A DNA stretch of 39,848 nucleotides, from positions 1-39,848 of the forward strand of contig NZ_ANOH01000280.1 of NCBI RefSeq assembly GCF_000346505.1, written 5' to 3'. This document shows, piece after piece, positions 27,314 to 35,511 of the stretch; positions within the stretch are counted from its first letter, which is position 1, and each line of letters begins with the position of its first letter. Source of the DNA: Aporhodopirellula sallentina SM41. GTDB taxonomy: Bacteria > Planctomycetota > Planctomycetia > Pirellulales > Pirellulaceae. A program made the translations under genes and the position numbers. The notes under the pieces are model-generated. The model ran no database searches, was not told the DNA's origin, and saw only the letters and a program-made list of their open reading frames with translations.

Positions 27314-30300
27314 ATGAATCATCTACGACTGAATTCGCTTGCCCGCCGGGCCGTTTTCGCAGCATGCGTCCTGCTGACACTTTGTGCGATTCGCGGCCCG
27401 ATCGTCGACGGAGCCGAAAACGATTCGGACGAACAACTCGTCTCGACCACCGCACCGCAGCGACTGCCCGAACGCGTGATGTTCAACGCACACATTCGGC
27501 CGATCATGTCGAACACGTGCTTCACTTGTCACGGCCCTGACGAAGACGAAAACGAAAGTGCCTTTCGGCTCGACTCGTTTGCGTCCGCTACCGGACCGCT
27601 GGAATCGGATGACGAGGCGAGAGGCATCGTCCCCGGTGACCTCGAATCATCCGAGGTTTACAAACGGATCATGGGGACCAGCGACGGAGAGCAGATGCCG
27701 CCGGAAGGCTTCCGCCACCACCTCAGCGACTACGACAAAGCCCTGTTCGCAAAGTGGATCGAACAGGGCGCCGAATACGAAGAACACTGGGCGTACGCGC
27801 CGCTGACTCGTCCCGTCCTCCCCGAAGTCCAACAGCATGCGGACGAAGTCGCCAATGATATCGACGCGTTCATTCTGGCGCGTCTCGAAACCGAATCGAT
27901 CGAACCGTCACCTTTGGCCGACAAAGCCACGTTGCTGCGGCGGTTGAGCCTCGACCTGATCGGCGTACCACCGACTCCCGATGAGTTGAATGAATTCTTG
28001 GCCGACGACTCACCTGACGCGTACGAACGCCAAGTCGACCGTTTGCTCGCCTCGCCCCATTTCGGCGAACGCATGGCGAGTTCGTGGCTCGACATTGTTC
28101 GTTTCGCGGACACCGTCGGATTCCACGGCGATCAGAACATGCGGATCTTTTCTTTCCGCGACTACGTCATCAACGCATTCAACGAAAACAAACCGTTCGA
28201 TGAATTCACGCTGCAACAAATCGCAGGTGATCTCAAACCGAATCCTACGACCGAAGACTTGATCGCGACCGGGCTGCTTCGCCTGAACATGATCACCCGC
28301 GAAGGCGGCGCTCAACCGGGCGAATACCTCGCCAAGTACAAAGCGGATCGCGTTCGCATGATCGGCACCGCTTGGTTGGGTTCGACCCTCGCATGTTGCG
28401 AATGCCACAACCACAAATACGACCCGTTCTCGGCAAAAGATTTCTATTCGCTCGGAGCGTTCTTCGATGACATCCAACAATGGGGCGTCTATTCGGACTA
28501 CGGCTATTCGCCTAACAAAGACCTTAAAGGGTTCAACAACGACTATCCGTTTCCGCCGGAAATGAGATGGAAGTCGCCCTCACTCGTGCGTGAAATTGAA
28601 TCCTTGATCGCCGAACGCAATCGCTTATTGCAATCCGCGATTGGCGAATCGACGGCTCAGTCCGAGGAGTACCAACAATGGGAAACGTCCGTTCAAGAGA
28701 CACTCGCCGATCACCCCGACGGCTGGATCCCGGCAGAGGTTTTGCATAGCGAAGCAAGTGCCGGCACGGAATGCCAAACCCTCGATGACGGCAGCATCCT
28801 CCTGACGGGCAAACCGGCCAAAAACGAGACCATCGAGATCACCACCCATCCGGTATCACCAACCAAAATCCGATCCGTCCGGGTCGAAGTCCTTCCGTCA
28901 GAAGAACATGACGGCAATGTCGGACGAGGCGATAGCGGACGTTTCTCGCTCAGTTTTGCGGCTCACATAGCGAGCCAGACCGAGGGCCCTCAAACACGTC
29001 CGAATCACCCTCGTTTTGTCCGCATCGAATTATCCGGCAAGAAGATCCTGTCACTCGCCGAAGTCCAAGTCTTCTCACCCGAAAAAGACAAAGAGGGACA
29101 CCCCATCAACGTTGCCCTGGCGGGAACAGCCTCGCAGTCGACCAACTACACCTCCGGCGAGGCGGCGTTGGCCATCGACGGCAACACCGACGGCATGTAT
29201 CGCCAATCCAATTCCGTGACCCACACGAGTCTGAACGGACACAACCCGTGGTGGCAGGTCGACCTTGGTTCGGCACAACCGGTCGAGTCCATCGTGATTT
29301 GGAACCGCACCGACAGTAACCTACAAAACCGCCTGGATGGTTTTCAGTTGATCTTGCTTGACGAGAACGGCAACGAGCTACAACGACTTACACCTGAAAC
29401 ACCCAAACCGTCGGTCCGTCTCGAAATTCCCGATGAAGTCAAAATCCATCCGAAGAGAAAATTGTCGATCGCCTGGGGAGAAGCTGACCGCGAAGATCCG
29501 CTCCGATTCAGCAACGGACGTCCACCTCGCACGCTCGGTGATGTCTGGCGCAGCGGTCCGTCACGTTGGCAACTGCCGACCACTGAAACCCAACTCCCCC
29601 ACACCGCGGTCTATCACTTCGACCAGGCGGTCGAACTGGAAGATCATCAACAACTCGTCATCCAGCTCAAGAGTACCGATGTCGGGAGGGTCCGGATTTC
29701 TTACACGCCGATCGGAGATGCCATCGCAGGCTGGCCTGCTGCGGGAGCAAGCCTTGTCGAAGCGTTGAAACGATCGCCGGACCAGCGGCAACAAGAGGAC
29801 ATCGCGGCACTCCTTGGAACATTCCACCTGTCGACCAAACCGGTGAAGTCTCAACATCGCGAGGCCCAACGGTTCCGCAACGTTATCCTGGATTTGCATT
29901 CGGCAATGGCGATCACACTCGTCACGCAAACTATCCCCGAGGAGAAGTATCCGGTTAGCCGCGTACTCCCTCGCGGCAACTGGCAGGATGAATCAGGCGA
30001 GTTGGCTCCTCCCGCGTTCCCTCACTTTTTGCCGGCCCCCAACGACGGCAGCGAACGACGACTCGACCGCACCGATCTCGCTCGATGGCTGACCTCCCCT
30101 GAGAACCCATTGGTCCCGCGGCACTTCGTGAACCGAACCTGGAAACAATTCTTTGGCACCGGCCTCTCGAGCAAACTTGATGATCTCGGCAGCCAGGGAG
30201 AATGGCCGAGCCATCCGCTATTGCTCGATCGCCTCGCAAGCGAGTTCGTGATGAGCGGCTGGGACGTCAAACACATCGTGCGGTTAATGGTGACCAGCCG

Positions 30301-31018
30301 CACGTATCGCCAAGCCGTCACGGATCGAAAAGAACTCGCCGAAGTCGATCCGTACAATCGGTTGCTCGCTCAGGCCTCGCCACGACGACTGGAAGCCGAA
30401 GCGATTCGCGACAACGCGTTGGCGATTGCCGGTCTGCTGAACCAAAGCTACATCGGCGGCACGAGCGTTTTTCCGTACCAACCAGGCGGACATTATTCCA
30501 ACCTGCAATTCCCTAGCCGTGGCTACTCCGCGTCGCCTGACGCACGCCAATACCGCAGAGGCGTCTACATGCACTGGCAACGGACGTTCTTGCATCCGAT
30601 GCTGGTCAATTTCGACGCACCGTCTCGCGACGAATGCGCCGCCGACCGTTCGCCATCCAACAGCCCGCAACAGGCGTTGACGCTATTGAACGATCCAACG
30701 TTCGCAGAAGCCTCACACGCGATGGCCAGAACCATTCTCGCGGAAGCCCCCGACGACTCGGAGGACTCGTTCGAAGACATTCTCGATGTCGCATTCATCC
30801 GAGCACTCGCCCGAAATGCCAACACCGCCGAATCCGAATCGTTACGCGGTTTGTTCGAACGACAACTGACCTACTTCCGCGACAATCCGAAAGAAGCAAG
30901 CAAATTCATCCGCATCGGAAACTCCCCCAGCACCTCAGACGATCCAGCACGTCTCGCAGCATGGTCCCAAGTCTGCCGTGTCATCTTGAATTTGCATGAA
31001 ACGATTACACGCTACTAA
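27314..31018 (+). CDS. PSCyt1-DUF1549-DUF1553 (PSD1) heme protein with discoidin-like insert (copy 2)
   Basis: About 1234 residues from ATG 27314, which gives a clean signal peptide (about 1-34). An in-frame ATG at 27254, one base after the DUF1501 stop, would add 20 residues. Cytochrome motif CFTCH at 69-73 with QMPP (M128); DUF1549 about 180-400 with a second motif CCECH at 361-365 in CHNHKYDP. An F5/8 type C-like insert (about 600-690) includes ASQSTNYTSGEAALAIDGNTDG and NPWWQVDLGSAQPVESIVIWNRTD, suggesting glycan binding. DUF1553 covers about 905-1180 (LARWLTSPENPLVPRHFVNR, SPQQALTLLNDPTF). Last gene of the ThuA-Gfo-DUF1501-PSD1 run; probably a periplasmic redox protein. Confidence 0.94.
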   Translation: MNHLRLNSLARRAVFAACVLLTLCAIRGPIVDGAENDSDEQLVSTTAPQRLPERVMFNAHIRPIMSNTCFTCHGPDEDENESAFRLDSFASATGPLESDDEARGIVPGDLESSEVYKRIMGTSDGEQMPPEGFRHHLSDYDKALFAKWIEQGAEYEEHWAYAPLTRPVLPEVQQHADEVANDIDAFILARLETESIEPSPLADKATLLRRLSLDLIGVPPTPDELNEFLADDSPDAYERQVDRLLASPHFGERMASSWLDIVRFADTVGFHGDQNMRIFSFRDYVINAFNENKPFDEFTLQQIAGDLKPNPTTEDLIATGLLRLNMITREGGAQPGEYLAKYKADRVRMIGTAWLGSTLACCECHNHKYDPFSAKDFYSLGAFFDDIQQWGVYSDYGYSPNKDLKGFNNDYPFPPEMRWKSPSLVREIESLIAERNRLLQSAIGESTAQSEEYQQWETSVQETLADHPDGWIPAEVLHSEASAGTECQTLDDGSILLTGKPAKNETIEITTHPVSPTKIRSVRVEVLPSEEHDGNVGRGDSGRFSLSFAAHIASQTEGPQTRPNHPRFVRIELSGKKILSLAEVQVFSPEKDKEGHPINVALAGTASQSTNYTSGEAALAIDGNTDGMYRQSNSVTHTSLNGHNPWWQVDLGSAQPVESIVIWNRTDSNLQNRLDGFQLILLDENGNELQRLTPETPKPSVRLEIPDEVKIHPKRKLSIAWGEADREDPLRFSNGRPPRTLGDVWRSGPSRWQLPTTETQLPHTAVYHFDQAVELEDHQQLVIQLKSTDVGRVRISYTPIGDAIAGWPAAGASLVEALKRSPDQRQQEDIAALLGTFHLSTKPVKSQHREAQRFRNVILDLHSAMAITLVTQTIPEEKYPVSRVLPRGNWQDESGELAPPAFPHFLPAPNDGSERRLDRTDLARWLTSPENPLVPRHFVNRTWKQFFGTGLSSKLDDLGSQGEWPSHPLLLDRLASEFVMSGWDVKHIVRLMVTSRTYRQAVTDRKELAEVDPYNRLLAQASPRRLEAEAIRDNALAIAGLLNQSYIGGTSVFPYQPGGHYSNLQFPSRGYSASPDARQYRRGVYMHWQRTFLHPMLVNFDAPSRDECAADRSPSNSPQQALTLLNDPTFAEASHAMARTILAEAPDDSEDSFEDILDVAFIRALARNANTAESESLRGLFERQLTYFRDNPKEASKFIRIGNSPSTSDDPARLAAWSQVCRVILNLHETITRY

Positions 31019-31173
31019 TAACTCAGCCGAAGATTGGCCTCATAGAGACACGCCACTTTAGTTACCGGACGAGTTGGCCACGATTTTCACCGAGTTCAAC
31101 CGTGGCTAGCGTCCACCGGCAATGGCTTGCTGGACTGCAAATTACAGAACAATCGATTATTGGCACTGCCTAG

Positions 31174-31458
31174 CTAGCATTCCAGGTAGCTGAATTTGAT
31201 AGCCGTGTGCTTGGGGATTTCTCCGCACTTGATTGGCGAACTGGAAAACGCCCCGCGGAGTTTTGAAAACATCCGTGCCAACGACTCTCGGTTGGAATTG
31301 AGATTCTCTCCTACCCAAAAGTTCATCGAGAGATAAATACCCCCACTCACCCAGAACACTTCATTATTTCCTGGCCCCTTTTTACCCGCAAAAAAATGCC
31401 GGAACGTACGACACGATGCGCTGCAATCGATTTCGCGGGTGATGCCAGAACAATTCAT
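31174..31458 (-). CDS. Small ORF overlapping the O-antigen-ligase gene end, unidentified
   Basis: A 94-codon frame whose ATG (31458-31456) overlaps the TGA of the upstream ligase gene (31457-31455) in an ATGA arrangement, as in translationally coupled genes. The product has six Cys, a possible hydrophobic segment near the middle (NEVFWVSGGIYLSMNFWVG) and a basic C-terminal half (NSNRESLARMFSKLRG). I do not recognise a family. Third-position bias is weak, so it could be chance. The position beside an exosortase-type locus makes it worth testing. Confidence 0.35.
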   Translation of the reverse strand: MNCSGITREIDCSASCRTFRHFFAGKKGPGNNEVFWVSGGIYLSMNFWVGENLNSNRESLARMFSKLRGAFSSSPIKCGEIPKHTAIKFSYLEC

Positions 31459-33971
31459 TTCGACTTCAATGGCTTTGCTGCACGAGCCTTCCGCTGTGAA
31501 ACTTCTTGTTGCAACAGCAACGCTTGCTTATTTCCTGGATCAAGTGTCAACACGATGCGAATCTCTCGCACCGCCTCACTCAGTCGTTCCTCACTGACAC
31601 ACCAAGCCGCAAACTTCAGTCGCCAGGAGACATTTTCCGGCTGCTGATTAAGCGCGCGACGCATGAGGACAATCCCTTCGTCGTGCCGCCCCAGTTCTAC
31701 CAGTACTTCCCCTCGGAGTGCTTCCCACTGACCAGGACTGGGTAATCGAGATAGCTCGTCCGAATTGTCCAACAACGCCAGCGTTCGTTCTAACAAAATC
31801 TCCCGAAACCCCGATTCGACTTCCTTTGCAGCGGCAAAAGTCACAACTGGATCATCGGGTAAAAGGTGCATGGTCCAATCGCTCGCGGACAATCGCCCTC
31901 GCACCACGTTGCTGATCTCTGGCAAATGATCCAACGACATCGCCAATGAGTCCTGCCAGTGGGGCAACGCTGCTTCAAGACCATTTCGCTCCAATTCGAG
32001 CTTACCCGCAAGATAGGCCAAATCGGCATGGCTCGGATTGAGAGACCTTGCTTTCAACACCATTTCCATCTTCGTCGATGTAGGAAGACGAGTTTCATAC
32101 TGTGCTATCCAAGTATACGGCTTCCAATCGAGCGGGCACTGTTGCATCAAAACCTCGCAGTGCTTAACGATCATCTCGGTCGCAGCACTTTTCTGGCGTA
32201 CCGTTTGATGATTGTCACGCACGAACTCGGCAACCCGAACAGCTTCCACTCGCAAAAACGCATCTTCAGGAGTGATATCTACCGCACGTTGCATCCTCAA
32301 CATCGCTTCATCATAGGCTAAGTTGTCAACATTCCTCGCTGCAGCGATACGATGCTTCTCTGCTTCGAAATAGCGTCGTCGGGTCCGAATAGACACCAAG
32401 CCAACCACAATTAACAGCAACGCAACGAACATCCATGGATAACGGCTCCCTCGCTGATTGTGATCATTCAATCGCTCTGTTGCCAAGCCAACCGAAGAGC
32501 CCATCGGTCCGCGCGACAATGATTCAGTTAACTGCAATAGCCGTCTACGCTTGCGATTTGGCAGTGCGTTTAGCAGCATCATGATCGTCATAGCAGTTAC
32601 GGCTGTTGCGGGAATTCTCAACCCAAAATCGACGACACTATGCATTGACACAGCCAACAACCCGATCGCACCACCGGCTGCTAAACCACTCTGCCGACTT
32701 GACCGAACACACTGCACAACAACAGACGTCGCGATCAAACAGACTCCCAAACAGCCAACCAAACCAAATTCGTTTAGCACATCTAAGAATTCGTTATCTG
32801 CTCTTAACGCGACATGCTCATCCTGGATCCAGGAAAGGGCACCAACGGGATAAATCGACTCCCAGAAACGGTAGGTTTCCCCGCCAGAACCGAGCCAAAG
32901 AAAATCCGGCACGCTTTTCAACGCAGCCTTCCACAGATACCAACGACCGTCACCGGTATAGCGATCTGATTCAGCAAGCATGCTCAGACGCGATTCCTGC
33001 ATGTCGAATCCAATCCAGATCAGCAGGGCGGCTACCGGTACCCCAATTAAGACTGCAAGCAGTGCGAATCGACCAGCTTCAACGAGGCGAAAACGAAGAG
33101 TTGCGACGAGGCTGATTGCAAAGAAAGCCGTCAAAACGCCCCCTCGCGATCCGCACACCACTAAACTACTCATCATGATCCCGACGGCCGCAATCAACCA
33201 CGTAAACGTAACGTCGCTGAAAATCATACGAGGCCAGGCCGCGCCAAACCTTTCCAGGCGTTCGATCAGAAGACCGACCGCTAGCCCAAGCGTCAGATTC
33301 AGGAAAAAAGGAAAGTGGTTACGATTTACGAACGGTCCAAAACCGAGACCTCCGTCAATCGCAGTCGGCCAGTAGAGCAATTGGCCCTGAACGCTGTAGT
33401 ACTGTGCGATACCAAAGATTGCAACCATCGCTCCCGAAACGGTAGCAACGACACAAAACCGGCGAAGCAAGACACGAGGATTTGGTATCGTACCGACTAC
33501 CACACAGAAGCCCGCCGCTAGGCAAAGCCTCACGAAGACTAGAAAGCTGCCTCCCGAGTACAGAACGACAGTCTCACCAGCAGGCCAAATCAACCGACCA
33601 TCTCGTTCCCCAATCCACTCCGCTGGACACAACCAGGTGCCAACACCGGGCGCGATCAGATCACGCAACCGGTCGGGCACCCAAATCAGATGGCAAGCGG
33701 CCGAAAACGCCAAGACACCAACCCCGGCAATAAAAAAAAGCCCCGTTCGACGCCCCTTCCAAACAGCAACGGTTCCCGTCAACCATCTCGCACTGGCGAG
33801 CAAAATAACAGCCGCAACAGCTAGAGTGAGATAGAACTCACCGAGGGGACTGGCACAACCGAGCGGCCAGGGCGCGAGGAGCAATACGGTGTAGAGTAAA
33901 CCTTCGAGAACATAATCGACCGGCGAATTCTCTACTGATCCGGTCTGACGTTCGATACCACGCACTGACAA
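31455..33971 (-). CDS. O-antigen-ligase-like membrane protein with C-terminal TPR domain
   Basis: 838 residues. About twelve hydrophobic helices lie in residues 20-480, with a large extracytoplasmic loop around 330-420 (DGRWYLWKAALKSVPDFLWLGSGGETYR) and the CGSRGGVLTAF segment near 272-282, as in the Wzy/WaaL superfamily. A further helix (about 527-547) precedes alpha-helical TPR-like repeats to the end (for example LAYLAGKLELERNGLEAALPHWQ). Such proteins polymerise or ligate lipid-linked polysaccharide at the outer face of the membrane, and often sit in exosortase/PEP-CTERM loci. The first start in frame is TTG 33971, with a weak GGA ribosome site; GTG 33965 is an alternative. In-frame TGA at 34022-34020 rules out longer forms. 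Confidence 0.85.
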   Translation of the reverse strand: MSVRGIERQTGSVENSPVDYVLEGLLYTVLLLAPWPLGCASPLGEFYLTLAVAAVILLASARWLTGTVAVWKGRRTGLFFIAGVGVLAFSAACHLIWVPDRLRDLIAPGVGTWLCPAEWIGERDGRLIWPAGETVVLYSGGSFLVFVRLCLAAGFCVVVGTIPNPRVLLRRFCVVATVSGAMVAIFGIAQYYSVQGQLLYWPTAIDGGLGFGPFVNRNHFPFFLNLTLGLAVGLLIERLERFGAAWPRMIFSDVTFTWLIAAVGIMMSSLVVCGSRGGVLTAFFAISLVATLRFRLVEAGRFALLAVLIGVPVAALLIWIGFDMQESRLSMLAESDRYTGDGRWYLWKAALKSVPDFLWLGSGGETYRFWESIYPVGALSWIQDEHVALRADNEFLDVLNEFGLVGCLGVCLIATSVVVQCVRSSRQSGLAAGGAIGLLAVSMHSVVDFGLRIPATAVTAMTIMMLLNALPNRKRRRLLQLTESLSRGPMGSSVGLATERLNDHNQRGSRYPWMFVALLLIVVGLVSIRTRRRYFEAEKHRIAAARNVDNLAYDEAMLRMQRAVDITPEDAFLRVEAVRVAEFVRDNHQTVRQKSAATEMIVKHCEVLMQQCPLDWKPYTWIAQYETRLPTSTKMEMVLKARSLNPSHADLAYLAGKLELERNGLEAALPHWQDSLAMSLDHLPEISNVVRGRLSASDWTMHLLPDDPVVTFAAAKEVESGFREILLERTLALLDNSDELSRLPSPGQWEALRGEVLVELGRHDEGIVLMRRALNQQPENVSWRLKFAAWCVSEERLSEAVREIRIVLTLDPGNKQALLLQQEVSQRKARAAKPLKSK

Positions 33972-34328
33972 CGAGTTCCAGACGCATGCGAACGCAAGCG
34001 GCGATCGACATACTGAGATTCAGACAACTGCTAAGAAATAGAACAGCCCAATGCACTCGATCTTAGCATGACGGAGTAAATGAAAACTGCCCCTCAATCG
34101 GTCCACTCGCCACAACTCATTGAAAGCATGACAGTAAACCAATCTGACCATACAGGTACGCCGCGTCTGGAAACATTGCCTACCAATGTTCATCACGTAG
34201 ACTCACCTGCGAACCCCGCATAGCACCGTCTCTTCAGGACAAGCAATTGTCAACCAAACGAAAAACAGCGTCATACGCTCCACACGAGGAACGCACTTGT
34301 GCGTTCCACTCGCATTGAGTCATTGCTC
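33972..34328. other. Gap between small secreted protein gene and ligase gene
   Basis: 357 bp. Its right part carries the terminator at 34257-34307. A 7-bp hairpin (AACATTG/CAATGTT, 34172-34190) without a T-run is also present. A frame extending over the ligase start (34056 to 33838, minus) reads basic non-membrane sequence and is not accepted. Confidence 0.5.
34257..34307 (-). terminator. Tandem-hairpin terminator after the small secreted protein gene
   Basis: On the minus strand, an 8-bp perfect stem (34307-34300 with 34295-34288, loop of 4) is followed by a second stem AGCGT-ATG-ACGCT (34279-34267) and then TTTTT (34265-34261). It starts 22 bases after the small-protein stop and would end the PEP-CTERM/small-protein transcript. 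Confidence 0.7.
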
Positions 34329-34538
34329 CTATAGAAAGCGATCTGTCCGGCTTTGTCGCTGACGAGTGAATTCCCAATCTTCAAGAACTGCGGCCTCGGG
34401 ACCGACTGCGACGTCAGTGGCAACTTCAGGGAGCTGTTGTTTGTTCTCTGCCTCCACGGGAGCAACAGCAACCAACGCTGCAACCACGAGCAAGGAAAGA
34501 GGCACGATGACCTGGGCAACTTGAATGCATCGACTCAT
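34329..34538 (-). CDS. Small secreted protein
   Basis: 69 residues: a signal peptide (about 1-31, hydrophobic core IVPLSLLVVAALVAVA, cut near VEA-EN) and a short acidic then basic mature part of about 38 residues ending RQRQSRTDRFL. The ATG 34538 is preceded by AAGAAAGG about 9 bases upstream, the same ribosome-site sequence as groES. It follows the PEP-CTERM gene by 51 bp and is closed by a terminator, so it is probably the second gene of that transcript. No family is recognised. Confidence 0.65.
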   Translation of the reverse strand: MSRCIQVAQVIVPLSLLVVAALVAVAPVEAENKQQLPEVATDVAVGPEAAVLEDWEFTRQRQSRTDRFL

Positions 34539-34589
34539 TTCAAAAACCTTTCTTGAGAACCAAATGAACACCACGTAACTGAGGCTGCG

Positions 34590-35333
34590 TTAAACAACCC
34601 CAACAACGACATTCCGCCGTCTTCCTCGATACGCAACTGCCAACAACCCGGTCAACCCGATTACCGCGAAGGCTCCCGGCTCCGGGACTGCTGTTACACT
34701 GAACGCATAGTCATAGGTATCGTTATGCCGAACCAACTCCTCGACATCGACGTCATCCTGAAAATCCTGAAACGAATTACCATTACCTAAATCACTGAAC
34801 GCGAAACCCCAATTGTTATCGGCCCAGTCGAGTTGGGCTACAACCGAAAACCAGTAGGTTTCCCCACCCGTTAACTCGAGCAGGCCAGTGATATCGGCAC
34901 TGTAGGAACGAAATGCTCGATCACCTATAAAAAATTGTTCTTCGCCTAAAGCTGAAGATGAGATCGTTTCCGTGTAAATCGGCGTATCGCTAGGCTCATT
35001 CGAGAACGGACCCGTCGTCTCGTTCGCGTACACGCTTACCATAAATTCGCTTGCCAGCACGTCGCCTTCTTCGTCGAGTTCGTAGCTACCGATCCAGGAA
35101 AAGTTAGTGACGACCGAATCGTTTGCAAATAAAAAATCATCATAAACGGTGGCATAATTTGGAAGTTCTGTACCGGTAGCGCCCAAATCGAATTGAGAAT
35201 CCAGCCCCGGTGAACCATCGACATCGACCCTAACGAAAGGGTCTGCTATTTGAGTGAAAACAGCAGCATTCGCCGGCAATGTAATCGCAGCCATGCATAC
35301 TGCGATAGCACGTAGCAGATTTCCAAAGTTCAT
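34590..35333 (-). CDS. PEP-CTERM sorting-domain protein (1)
   Basis: 247 residues from ATG 35333. A signal peptide (about 1-24, ending PANA) precedes a Ser/Thr/Asp-rich beta-type extracellular domain with several Tyr/Phe/Trp-rich strands (for example TNFSWIGSYELDEEG and ETYWFSVVAQLDW). The C-terminal tripartite signal is complete: VPEPG, a hydrophobic helix (AFAVIGLTGLLAVAY) and RGRRR, though followed by VVVGVV. Exosortases cut such signals and the protein goes to the surface or extracellular matrix. No exosortase is inside the window. An upstream ATG at 35360 would add nine residues. Confidence 0.88.
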   Translation of the reverse strand: MNFGNLLRAIAVCMAAITLPANAAVFTQIADPFVRVDVDGSPGLDSQFDLGATGTELPNYATVYDDFLFANDSVVTNFSWIGSYELDEEGDVLASEFMVSVYANETTGPFSNEPSDTPIYTETISSSALGEEQFFIGDRAFRSYSADITGLLELTGGETYWFSVVAQLDWADNNWGFAFSDLGNGNSFQDFQDDVDVEELVRHNDTYDYAFSVTAVPEPGAFAVIGLTGLLAVAYRGRRRNVVVGVV

Positions 35334-35369
35334 GTAAGAGAAAGCGGCTCGAAAGATCATCGGAAACTT

Positions 35370-35400
35370 ATAATACGGATCGAATTAACTTTGCGTACAA
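35370..35400 (-). promoter_or_regulatory. Weak promoter candidate upstream of PEP-CTERM gene 1
   Basis: On the minus strand TATTAT (35375-35370) lies 19 bases downstream of TTGTAC (35400-35395). The -10 fits well and the -35 poorly. If real, the transcript starts near 35362, which favours the ATG at 35333 over the one at 35360. Confidence 0.25.
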
Positions 35401-35511
35401 CGACAACTGCCCTCGCCTGCTTGGTTGAATATTAACTTCCACGAGAGGTACTGCAACAACCAATAATCAACAAATTCTCGAACAGAACCGGTCGTCGCAT
35501 GGCGATCCCTT

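Noticed and set aside
26551-27315. 254-codon minus-strand frame over DUF1501 copy 2
   Set aside because: Antisense shadow with no domain signal.
33838-34056. Minus-strand frame across the ligase start that might hint at a frameshifted N-terminus
   Set aside because: The ligase frame has its own start and first membrane helix; the other frame reads Arg-rich sequence after residue 30.
34172-34190. Hairpin AACATTG/CAATGTT as a terminator
   Set aside because: No adjacent T-run on either strand, and a better terminator lies closer to the gene end.
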